From the NCBI GenBank assembly GCA_965228625.1, contig OZ245829.1, positions 3,844,001 to 3,908,000 of the forward strand: DNA of 64,000 bases. Reading direction: 5' to 3'. The translations under genes and the position numbers were made by a program. This stretch comes from UBA2767 sp965228625 (GTDB taxonomy: Bacteria; Pseudomonadota; Alphaproteobacteria; Rhizobiales; Methyloligellaceae). The notes under the pieces were generated by a model. That model was given only the letters and a program-made list of their open reading frames with translations, made no database searches and was not told the origin of the DNA. This document shows, in pieces, positions 15,584 to 23,387 of this stretch. The first letter of the stretch is position 1. The number at the start of each line of letters is the position of its first letter.

Positions 15584-16582
15584 ATGAAGATCGAGAAGCC
15601 TTATCTGCTGTTTCTGGGCGATGCCGCCGACCAGCTCGCCGCGAAGACCGCCATCGGGATCTGCGACTGGCATCCGGAGAACTGTGTCGGGCAGCTCCGT
15701 ATGGAAGGCTGCAACGCGGATGCCGGGCTTGAGGACATCACCATCAAGCAGGCGGTGGACGCCGGCGCAAAGACGCTCGTGGTCGGGGTCGCCAATCGCG
15801 GCGGCGTCATATCGGATGACTGGATCGAGGTCCTGAAGCAGGCGCTCAACGCCGGGCTGGATCTCGCCGCCGGCTTGCACAACAAGCTCGCCGATGTGCC
15901 CGCGCTGGCGCGAACGGCGAAGCGCAAGAAGCGCCAGATCTCCGACGTGCGCCATTCTGACGAGACCTTTCCCGTCGCAAACGGCGAAAAGCGCTCCGGC
16001 AAACGGCTCCTGCCCGTCGGCACGGACTGTTCGTGCGGCAAGATGTACACCGCTCTTGCCATTGAGAAGGAAATGCATGCCCGGGAAATGAAGGCGACGT
16101 TTCGCGCGACTGGGCAGACCGGCATCCTCATCACCGGCGAAGGCGTCTCGGTCGATGCCGTCGTGGCCGACTTCATTTCCGGCGCCATCGAGGCCATCTC
16201 GCCGGCGAACGACGCCGATCACTGGGACATCATCGAGGGGCAGGGCTCGCTGTTCCATGCCTCCTATGCAGGCGTGTCCACAGGTTTGTTGCACGGGGCG
16301 CAACCCGACGCCCTGGTGCTCTGCCATGAACCCACGCGCACGCATATGCGCGGGCTGCCACACTACCCCTTGCCCGGCCTTGAAGACTGCATGGAAGCCA
16401 ATCTGCAGGTCGCATCGCTCACCAATCCGAACGTCAAATTCGTCGGCGTGTCGGTGGACACTTCGCGGCTCGGCGAGGACGAGGCGTTCGCCTTCCTCGC
16501 CCAGATCAGCACGCGGCTCGGCCTTCCCGCGGTCGATCCTATGCGCACCGGCGTCGACCTGATCGTCGACGGCCTCATCTGA
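15584..16582 (+). CDS. dgcN: DUF1611 P-loop protein, probable D-glutamate N-acetyltransferase DgcN
   Basis: This 332-residue DUF1611 protein has an N-terminal Rossmann-like part and a C-terminal P-loop domain. The nucleotide- or CoA-binding loop is GTDCSCGKM (residues 146-154). DgcN proteins of this family acetylate D-glutamate in a D-glutamate breakdown route known from marine bacteria. The partner DgcA, an enolase-superfamily racemase, follows immediately and overlaps by one base (TGATG), exactly as in that route. The assignment rests on family plus pairing. The third enzyme, a deacetylase, is not visible here. Confidence 0.75.
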   Translation: MKIEKPYLLFLGDAADQLAAKTAIGICDWHPENCVGQLRMEGCNADAGLEDITIKQAVDAGAKTLVVGVANRGGVISDDWIEVLKQALNAGLDLAAGLHNKLADVPALARTAKRKKRQISDVRHSDETFPVANGEKRSGKRLLPVGTDCSCGKMYTALAIEKEMHAREMKATFRATGQTGILITGEGVSVDAVVADFISGAIEAISPANDADHWDIIEGQGSLFHASYAGVSTGLLHGAQPDALVLCHEPTRTHMRGLPHYPLPGLEDCMEANLQVASLTNPNVKFVGVSVDTSRLGEDEAFAFLAQISTRLGLPAVDPMRTGVDLIVDGLI

Positions 16583-17562
16583 TGACATCGCTGGACGTCA
16601 CGGTCGAGACGTGGCCGGTGCGCGGCGCGTTCACGATCTCGCGCGGCTCGCGCACCGAAGCGACCGTCCTCGTCGCCCGGCTGGTGGACGGCGACACGGA
16701 GGGGCGCGGTGAGTGCGTGCCCTATGCGCGGTACGGGGAGAGCGTCGAAAGCGTGAAGGCGCAGATCGAGGACCTGGCGGACCGCGTTTTGTCGGGTCTT
16801 GACCGGTCGGAGCTTCAGGAGGTGTTGCCGCCGGGCGCGGCGCGCAACGCGCTCGACTGTGCCTTTTGGGACCTCGAGGCAAAACGGACGGGCAAACGGG
16901 TCTGGGAGCTGGCCGGATGCGGCGAGCCGGTGGCGCTGACGAGCGCCTACACTCTTTCCCTCGATACGCCGCAGGCCATGCAGCAGGCAGCGCGGGACAA
17001 CGCCGCGCGTCCCCTGCTGAAGCTGAAGCTTGCCGGTCCGGACGATCTCGACCGCGTCAGGGCGGTGCGCGAGGGCGCGCCGGAGTCCGCTCTCATCGTG
17101 GACGCCAACGAAGGCTGGACCCTTGAGGCGTATTCGGCACTTTCACCCGAACTCGCGAAGCTCGGCGTGAAGATGATCGAGCAGCCTCTGCCCGCCGCCG
17201 AGGATGCGGCTCTCGCCGATATCGAGCGGCCGGTCCCGGTCTGCGCCGATGAATCCTGCCACGACCGCGCGTCCCTCGGCGACCTCGCAGGCCGGTATGA
17301 TCTGGTCAACATCAAGCTCGACAAGACCGGCGGGTTGACCGAAGCACTCGCCCTCAAGGCCGAAGCGGAACGCATGGGCTTCGGCATCATGGTCGGCTGC
17401 ATGTTGGGAACGTCACTCTCCATGGCGCCGGCGCATCTCGTCGCGCAGGGCGCGGAGGTCGTCGATCTCGATGGCCCGCTGCTGCTGGCGAAGGACCGCG
17501 AACCGCCGATACGCTTCGACGGCAGCCTGATCGCGCCGCCCCAGGCGGAGCTGTGGGGTTGA
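16582..17562 (+). CDS. dgcA: Enolase-superfamily epimerase, probable N-acetyl-D-glutamate racemase DgcA
   Basis: This 326-residue member of the muconate-lactonising/dipeptide-epimerase group is fully equipped. The first base is LKLKL (Lys147/Lys149), metal ligands are Asp174 (VDANEGW), Glu200 (EQPL) and Asp223 (ADES), and the opposite base is Lys245 (NIKLDKTGG). By sequence alone it could be an L-Ala-D/L-Glu epimerase of murein recycling. The overlap with a dgcN-type gene favours racemisation of N-acetyl-glutamate. The two readings can be separated only by substrate tests. Confidence 0.78.
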   Translation: MTSLDVTVETWPVRGAFTISRGSRTEATVLVARLVDGDTEGRGECVPYARYGESVESVKAQIEDLADRVLSGLDRSELQEVLPPGAARNALDCAFWDLEAKRTGKRVWELAGCGEPVALTSAYTLSLDTPQAMQQAARDNAARPLLKLKLAGPDDLDRVRAVREGAPESALIVDANEGWTLEAYSALSPELAKLGVKMIEQPLPAAEDAALADIERPVPVCADESCHDRASLGDLAGRYDLVNIKLDKTGGLTEALALKAEAERMGFGIMVGCMLGTSLSMAPAHLVAQGAEVVDLDGPLLLAKDREPPIRFDGSLIAPPQAELWG

Positions 17563-17676
17563 CACGTCGGCACAGCTACGCCTGATTTGGCGTGCGTAAT
17601 CCGGCGGGCGGTCTGTTGCGTAAACGAATTCGGAGAACCGCGCGCAGGTCTCGACCCCCCGATCAGTGAGAGTGAC

Positions 17677-19380
17677 ATGACATCCGCGAATATTCTGCCC
17701 GAACGCGACCGGCTGGAGCCGACCGACCCCTATGTCCGCCAGCAACAGACTTTTGCGAAACTGAGCGATGAACAGGTGGAGCGGATCAAACCGTTCGGCA
17801 AGGTTGAGTCGCTGCCGAAGGGTACGGTCCTGTTCGAGCGTGGCGAGCGCACGGTCGACTTTTTCGTCGTCCTGAAGGGCAGCATCGAGATCTACGAACA
17901 CCGCCGGGACGGCTTGAACGTCTTTACCGTGCATGGCGAGAACCAGTTCACCGGCGAACTGGATCTGTTCAACGACCGGCAGATCCTGGTCGGCGGCCGC
18001 ATGGGCGAGGACGGTACGATCATTCGGGTCGACCGGGCGAGTTTCCGCAAGCTGATGGTGGCGGAGCCGGATATCGGCGAGATCATCACCCGGGCCTTCA
18101 TCCTGCGGCGCGTCGGCCTGATCTCTCACAAGCAGGGCTCGGTCACGCTGCTGAGCATGGACAAGTCGGCTGACGCCGTGCGGATCGAACGGTTTCTCCG
18201 CCGCAACGGGTACCCGATCGAGACCTTGGATTGCAGCGCGGGCGCATGCGACGAACTCCTGGCGAAGTATGGGCTCGAAAAGGGTGATCTTCCCGCCGTC
18301 CTGATCCATCTTGGCGAACAGGTTCTGACCAACCCGGACAACTACGCTCTTGCCGAAGCCCTCGGGCTCGCCGAGGTGATCGACCATGAAGACGTGTACG
18401 ATGTGGCGATCGTCGGCGCGGGTCCTGCCGGACTTTCCGCGGCGGTCTACGCGGCATCGGAAGGTCTGAAGACGATCTTGCTCGAGCATGACGCTCCCGG
18501 CGGGCAGGCCGGAACGAGCTCGAAAATCGAAAACTATCTCGGATTCCCAACCGGTATCTCCGGCCAGGCGCTCGCCGGACGCGCGCAGGTTCAGGCACAG
18601 AAATTCGGCGCGAAGATCCTGCTCCCGCACTCGGCGCGGCATATCGACTGTTCCACTGGCGCGCCGTTCGGCATCGACCTGTGCAGCGGCGGCCGGATTA
18701 TTGCGAAGGCGGTGGTTGTCGCGTCCGGGGCCACATACCGGACCCTCGGCATCGACAATGCGCGTACGTTCGACAATGCCGGTGTCTACTATGCGGCGAC
18801 GGCCATGGAATCCGCCTTCTGCAAGGACGAGGAGATCATTGTCGTCGGCGGCGGCAATTCGGCTGGACAGGCGGCTGTGTTCATGTCGGGGCACGCGTCC
18901 CATGTGCACATCCTTGTGCGGGGAAGCGGCCTCGGCGCGACGATGTCGGACTATCTCGTCGGCCGGATCGAATCCTCGGCCAACATCACGCTGCACACCC
19001 ATACCGAGATCACCGCTATGGAAGGGGGCCATCATCTCGAAGGCGTGACCTGGACCGACAACCAGAGCGGAAGAAGCGAAACCCGGCCCATCCGCCATGT
19101 CTTCCTCATGATCGGCGCGGTGCCGAATACGGACTGGCTTGAGGATTGCGTCGGCCTGGACGACAAGGGCTTCGTGCGTACGGGTCTCGATGTGGTCGGT
19201 GACGCGGCATGGCAGCCGGAGCGGGATCCGATGATGCTGGAGACGACAATACCCGGTGTGTTTGCCGTCGGCGACGTGAGGGCGGGCTCGATCAAGCGGG
19301 TGGCCTCCGGTGTCGGCGAAGGATCGATGTCAATCAGCCAGGTCCACCAGTTTCTCGCGGCGCATAGCTCTTCGCAGTGA
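17677..19380 (+). CDS. Cyclic-nucleotide-binding domain fused to thioredoxin-reductase-like flavoprotein
   Basis: This 567-residue protein has three parts. A cNMP-binding-like domain (about 25-145) comes first. A thioredoxin-fold segment without CxxC (about 155-225) follows. The last part is a thioredoxin-reductase fold (about 240-565) with the FAD site VGAGPAG, the pyridine nucleotide site VGGGNSAG and the FAD end motif GVFAVGD. The place where thioredoxin reductase carries CATC reads YYAATAMES, so the redox-active cysteines are missing. It cannot reduce thioredoxin in the usual way. It may be an NAD(P)H-dependent flavoprotein or sensor. ATG 17677 is chosen since the upstream extension is not domain-like. 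Confidence 0.88.
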   Translation: MTSANILPERDRLEPTDPYVRQQQTFAKLSDEQVERIKPFGKVESLPKGTVLFERGERTVDFFVVLKGSIEIYEHRRDGLNVFTVHGENQFTGELDLFNDRQILVGGRMGEDGTIIRVDRASFRKLMVAEPDIGEIITRAFILRRVGLISHKQGSVTLLSMDKSADAVRIERFLRRNGYPIETLDCSAGACDELLAKYGLEKGDLPAVLIHLGEQVLTNPDNYALAEALGLAEVIDHEDVYDVAIVGAGPAGLSAAVYAASEGLKTILLEHDAPGGQAGTSSKIENYLGFPTGISGQALAGRAQVQAQKFGAKILLPHSARHIDCSTGAPFGIDLCSGGRIIAKAVVVASGATYRTLGIDNARTFDNAGVYYAATAMESAFCKDEEIIVVGGGNSAGQAAVFMSGHASHVHILVRGSGLGATMSDYLVGRIESSANITLHTHTEITAMEGGHHLEGVTWTDNQSGRSETRPIRHVFLMIGAVPNTDWLEDCVGLDDKGFVRTGLDVVGDAAWQPERDPMMLETTIPGVFAVGDVRAGSIKRVASGVGEGSMSISQVHQFLAAHSSSQ

Positions 19381-19382
19381 AA

Positions 19383-20159
19383 CTATCCCCAGTTCGGCTT
19401 GCGTTTCTCCAGAAACGCGGTGAGACCTTCCTGCGCGTCGGGCGTGACAGCGATGTTGCAGAAGTCCTCGACCGCATTGGCGACGCTGCGCGTATAGTCG
19501 AGGTCGGTGGCGCGCATGAAGGCCGCGCGGCCGATGCGCATCGCGGTCGGTGATTTAGAGGCGAAGGTTGCCGCCAGTTCACGCGCTTCGTCGCGCAACG
19601 CATCCTTTTCGACCACGCGGGACACCAGGCCGAGTTGCGCCGCTTCGGCGGCGTCGAAAGTCCGTCCGGTGAACAGCAACTCGAACGCCCGATACCGTCC
19701 GACGATACGCGGGAGGTGCGCGAAATGGATGGCCGGCAGGACGGCCAGGTCTATTTCCGGGTATCCGAACGTGGCGCTGTCGGCGGCCATGATCACATCG
19801 CAGGAGATGGCCAGCGTCATGCCGCCGCCGCGGGCGGCGCCGTGGACGGCGGCGATCGTCGGCTTGCCCATCTTTGTCTGGACGTCCCACAGGTCGATAT
19901 AGAGCTTCTGCAGGAACTGCCGCACGTCGAGCCCCGACTTGCCGAGAATGATGTCGAGGTCGAGACCGGCACAAAACCGATTGGGCAGGGCGCTTCGCAG
20001 GATCACGGCCCGCGCTTCGTCGTCCGCGGCAGCCCGCCTGAATGCCGAGAGAATGTCGTCGAGAAAGGGAACGGAGAATGCGTTGAGCGGCGGCCGGTCG
20101 AGTACGATCTCTGCGATATGGTCCGATACCTGGTAGTGAACCTTTGCGTCATCGCTCAT
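19383..20159 (-). CDS. Enoyl-CoA hydratase/isomerase family protein
   Basis: This 258-residue crotonase-fold protein has the oxyanion-hole segments FCAGLDL and HGAARGGG. One of the two catalytic glutamates of hydratases is replaced (GGGMT, Thr115), while the other is kept in FGYPEI (Glu135). This single-acid pattern suggests an isomerase, hydrolase or dehydratase-like reaction rather than classic hydration. It overlaps the upstream CoA-transferase gene by 4 bases, so the two likely act on one CoA thioester. Its substrate is unknown. Confidence 0.88.
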   Translation of the reverse strand: MSDDAKVHYQVSDHIAEIVLDRPPLNAFSVPFLDDILSAFRRAAADDEARAVILRSALPNRFCAGLDLDIILGKSGLDVRQFLQKLYIDLWDVQTKMGKPTIAAVHGAARGGGMTLAISCDVIMAADSATFGYPEIDLAVLPAIHFAHLPRIVGRYRAFELLFTGRTFDAAEAAQLGLVSRVVEKDALRDEARELAATFASKSPTAMRIGRAAFMRATDLDYTRSVANAVEDFCNIAVTPDAQEGLTAFLEKRKPNWG

Positions 20160-21367
20160 GATTTTGTCGTCTCCTTGTCATGACAGCCGATGACACCGCG
20201 CTCGGCGAGGTCCGCAATGGCGTCGGCATCGAAACCAAGCTCCGCCAGTATTTCGGCGCTGTGTTCGCCCAGCAATGGCGGCGGATTGGGGTTTTGGCGC
20301 GGCGCGCCTTCAAACCGGATCGGCAAGCCGATGTGGCTGATCGGCCCGAGAACCGGATGATCGGCCTCGACCACAAGCCCGCGCGCCGCAAGCTGCGGGT
20401 GCGCCAGCGCCTGATCGAGCGTGTGGATGGGGGCGCATGGAATGCCGGCGGCCCGCAGGGCGTCGAGCCAGTGGGCGATCGGCTTTCCGCCGACGACGTC
20501 CTGAACCAATGCGGCGGTGTCGTCCATGCGCGCGACCCGGTCGGAATTGGACGCGAACCGGGGGTCGTCGCGATACGACTCAAGGCCGAGCACGTCACAC
20601 AGGCGGCGCCATTGCGCGTCGTTTCCGGCGCCGATCATCAGATCGCCGTCCGCCGCGCTGAAGGCCTGATAGGGCGCGAGCGAGCCGTGCCGGCTGCCAA
20701 GGGCCTTCGGCGGCGTGCCGGTCATCCAGTAGTTCTGCGCGAGATACGCCATCTCCGCCATGGCGGAGTCCAGCAGAGCGAGCTCGATGTGTGCGCCTTT
20801 TCCGGTGCGCCCGCGCTCCAGCAAAGCGGCGAGGATCCCGCTCACGCCCAGCATTCCCGTACCGAGGTCGACCGGAGAGAAGCTGACCCGCACGCGTGAT
20901 CCGTCCGGCTCCCCAATGGTGCTGATCATGCCGCTGAAGGCCTGCAGCATGACGTCATAGCCGGGCTCGCCCGCCAGCGGCCCTTCGAGGCCGTATCCGG
21001 AAATCTCGCAGTAAATCAGCGCCTCGTTCAGGTCTTTCAGGCTGTCATAGTCCACGCCGAGCTTTTCGGCCGTTCCGCCTTTGAATCCCTGAATGACGAT
21101 ATCGGCCTTCTTCACCAGCGCGTGGACGATCGCACGGCCCTCGTCGGTTTTCAGGTCGAGCGCCAGCGAGCGCTTGTTGCGGTTGAATGCGAGAAAGGGA
21201 GAGGATTGACCCTTCTCACGGGGCTCCCACGTCCGCGTGTCGTCGCCGACACCGACCGGCTCGACCTTGATCACGTCGGCGCCCAGGTCGCCGAGATATT
21301 GCGTGCACAGCGGACCGGCGAACACCTTGCTCAGGTCGATGACCGTTATGCCTTTCAGTGGCGTCAT
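20156..21367 (-). CDS. CaiB/BaiF family CoA-transferase
   Basis: This 403-residue class III CoA-transferase of normal length and order moves CoA between carboxylic acids. The N-terminal segment is ITVIDLSKVFAGPLC. The conserved GYGLEGPLAGEPGYDVMLQA block precedes the likely catalytic Asp167 (FSPVDLGTG). It is translationally coupled to the crotonase gene. On its 5' side a truncated MaoC-like frame ends 3 bases before its start. The set would fit catabolism of a short or branched acyl-CoA. Confidence 0.93.
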   Translation of the reverse strand: MTPLKGITVIDLSKVFAGPLCTQYLGDLGADVIKVEPVGVGDDTRTWEPREKGQSSPFLAFNRNKRSLALDLKTDEGRAIVHALVKKADIVIQGFKGGTAEKLGVDYDSLKDLNEALIYCEISGYGLEGPLAGEPGYDVMLQAFSGMISTIGEPDGSRVRVSFSPVDLGTGMLGVSGILAALLERGRTGKGAHIELALLDSAMAEMAYLAQNYWMTGTPPKALGSRHGSLAPYQAFSAADGDLMIGAGNDAQWRRLCDVLGLESYRDDPRFASNSDRVARMDDTAALVQDVVGGKPIAHWLDALRAAGIPCAPIHTLDQALAHPQLAARGLVVEADHPVLGPISHIGLPIRFEGAPRQNPNPPPLLGEHSAEILAELGFDADAIADLAERGVIGCHDKETTKS

Positions 21368-21370
21368 GCG

Positions 21371-21502
21371 TTACCCGGACGCGTCGGTCATCGTCCGGCT
21401 CGGCAGCGCGAAGCACTCGCCGATCCGGAAATCGTCGAGCCAGCGCTGCTCGGTGATCATCCGGTGGCGCGCGGGATCGAAGCTGGATTCGTTGTCACTC
21501 AT
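21371..21502 (-). pseudogene. Truncated MaoC-like dehydratase N-terminus
   Basis: A 43-codon frame starts at ATG 21502 and stops 3 bases before the CoA-transferase start. Its product contains ITEQRWLDDFRIGECFALPS followed by RTMTDA, which resembles the beginning of MaoC/hot-dog dehydratases. Those proteins normally run on for 100 or more residues. The frame ends right there, so it looks like a remnant left by deletion that joined the stub to the CoA-transferase. It could instead be a short leader peptide. Confidence 0.5.
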
Positions 21503-21599
21503 GTCACGTCAGATGCCGGGCGAGCGGGAGGCCGGTTGGAAGTGCGTTTCGACTGGTGTGACCTAACACAGAAGCAGGCGCAGGCACCAATTTGGGACA

Positions 21600-22985
21600 T
21601 TACCGGGTGGCCGGAAAGGACGAGCGGACGAGCGCCGGGTATCGTGCACCGAGTGTCAGCGCGCGCAGACTCAGAAAAATCACCATCGCCGCCCACAGTC
21701 CATGATTGCCGAAGATCGGCGTCAGGACCGCCCACATCACCATGAAGACGGCCAGGCTGAGCAGCATCATGTTGCGCATGTCGGCGGTTCGGGTCGCGCC
21801 GATGAAGATGCCGTCGAACTGGTACGCCATGACGCCAGCCACGGGAACGATTGCCGCCCAGCCGAGATAGAGCCTCGCAGTCGCCCGGACTTCTTCGTTT
21901 ACCGTCAAGAAATCAATGAGATAGCCGCCGCCGAACCAGAAGGCGATGGTTGCGAACACACTGAAGATGACGGCCCAGATCGTGGACAGGCGCACGGCAT
22001 CCTTGAACCGGGCGTAGCGCTGCGCGCCGATCGCCTGGCCGGCCAGCGTTTCGGCGGCGAACGCGAAACCGTCGAGGAAATAGGCGGCAGTGTGCGTGAG
22101 ATTGATCAGGATCGCATTGGCCGCGAGCGCGATGTCACCGGCTTCCGCCGACTTGGCGGTGAACCAACTGAAGGCGAACAGGACGCTCACCGTGCGGATC
22201 ATGATGTCGCGGTTGATCGCAAGCATGCGCCGCAGAGCCGCGCTGTTCATGATCCGCGCCCTGTCGAAAACGACGCCGCGGCTGCGGATCAGCCGCAGGG
22301 CCAGCCACAGGCCGACGCCGGCGGCAATCACCTCGGCGATGATCGTGCCGTAGGCAACGCCCTTCACACCGAGTCCGAGGCCGAGGACGAACCAGGCGTC
22401 AAGGATCGCGTTGAGGCCGTTGAGGAGGAGTTGCAGAATGAAAGCCGTCGGCGCGCGGCTCATACCGATGAACCAGCCAAGCAGGGCGAAATTGGTCAGA
22501 GCCGCCGGTGCCGCCCAGATGCGGATGGAGAAGTACTCCGCCGCGCTCGCCTCCACCGCCTCGGATCCGTTGATGAGAGAAAACGCGATGGCAGACACCG
22601 GGATCTGCGTGGCGATCAGCAATACCCCCGCGACGCCGGCAATCAGCAGCGCCCGCATGAGCGTCGCCGTAACCTCGCTGAAATCGCCGCCGCCTTCGGC
22701 CTGGGCGGTGAGGCCGGTCGTTCCCATCCGCAGGAAGGCGAACGCCCAGTAGAGCAGCGAGAACAGCATCGCCCCGACGGCGACACCGCCGATGTAGTGT
22801 GGGTCGCCGAGCTGGCCGAGCACGGCGGTGTCGACGAGGCCGATCAGGGGCGTCGTGACATTCGACAGGATGATGGGAACGGCAATGGCCAGCACCTGAC
22901 CGTTGCCGAGCCGGTCGGATCCTTGTCGTTCAGGTTGAAGCTTCCCGGGCCCGCCGCTTCCCTCCGTTGCGACGGGCGCGCTCAT
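21600..22985 (-). CDS. MATE efflux transporter, DinF-like
   Basis: This 461-residue protein has about twelve transmembrane helices and two related halves, typical of MATE multidrug/cation antiporters. Recognisable segments include the helix-1 region AIAVPIILSNVTTPLIGLVDTA, GHLG-like GQLGDPHYIGGVAVGAM, and LNAILDAWFV with GLGVKGVAYGT. It belongs to the DinF branch. It probably expels cationic or oxidised compounds using a sodium or proton gradient. It lies on the minus strand upstream of the CoA-transferase pair, but the 98-base gap and different role argue against one operon. Confidence 0.93.
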   Translation of the reverse strand: MSAPVATEGSGGPGKLQPERQGSDRLGNGQVLAIAVPIILSNVTTPLIGLVDTAVLGQLGDPHYIGGVAVGAMLFSLLYWAFAFLRMGTTGLTAQAEGGGDFSEVTATLMRALLIAGVAGVLLIATQIPVSAIAFSLINGSEAVEASAAEYFSIRIWAAPAALTNFALLGWFIGMSRAPTAFILQLLLNGLNAILDAWFVLGLGLGVKGVAYGTIIAEVIAAGVGLWLALRLIRSRGVVFDRARIMNSAALRRMLAINRDIMIRTVSVLFAFSWFTAKSAEAGDIALAANAILINLTHTAAYFLDGFAFAAETLAGQAIGAQRYARFKDAVRLSTIWAVIFSVFATIAFWFGGGYLIDFLTVNEEVRATARLYLGWAAIVPVAGVMAYQFDGIFIGATRTADMRNMMLLSLAVFMVMWAVLTPIFGNHGLWAAMVIFLSLRALTLGARYPALVRSSFPATR

Positions 22986-23010
22986 GGCGCGGGGCTATGG
23001 TCGGACGGCA

Positions 23011-23313
23011 TCAGTCCGTTCGGCTGGGCGGCGTGTGCGCGGAACCTGCGGCGTCACCTTTGCCGGCCACCTTCATCAGCCGGGAAATGAGCCAGATGGG
23101 GAACACGATGACCGCGCCCAGCAGGAAATAGCGGAACACCCACTCGATGGCGTCGAAGCCCATGTCGTAGATGCGCAGCGCCAGCGTCTTGATGGAATTG
23201 ACGATGTCGTACGGGCTCAGGCCGAGCGCCGACAACAGAATGCCGACAATCAGCGAAATCACGGCCAGACGAATCAGCACGACGCCCGGGTTGCCGCCGA
23301 AGAAACGTTCCAT
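23011..23313 (-). CDS. DUF6460 family membrane protein
   Basis: This small inner-membrane protein of 100 residues has two transmembrane helices (about 10-30 and 62-85). It shows the family-like start MERFFGGNPG, the middle motif YDMGFDAIEWVFRYFLLGA and the end FPIWLISRL. Function is unknown. Two adjacent ATGs exist (23316 and 23313); the second is at better distance from GGAG. It is divergent from the helicase gene. Confidence 0.82.
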   Translation of the reverse strand: MERFFGGNPGVVLIRLAVISLIVGILLSALGLSPYDIVNSIKTLALRIYDMGFDAIEWVFRYFLLGAVIVFPIWLISRLMKVAGKGDAAGSAHTPPSRTD

Positions 23314-23387
23314 CATTGCACTCCAAGATTTTCGAATTTGCGCATGAGCGTGCATGCGCATCACGGCTTACCATATAGAATGTGGGA

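Noticed and set aside
17413..19098. Minus-strand open frame of 561 codons
   Set aside because: It is the complement of the CNB/thioredoxin-reductase-like gene; no family features.
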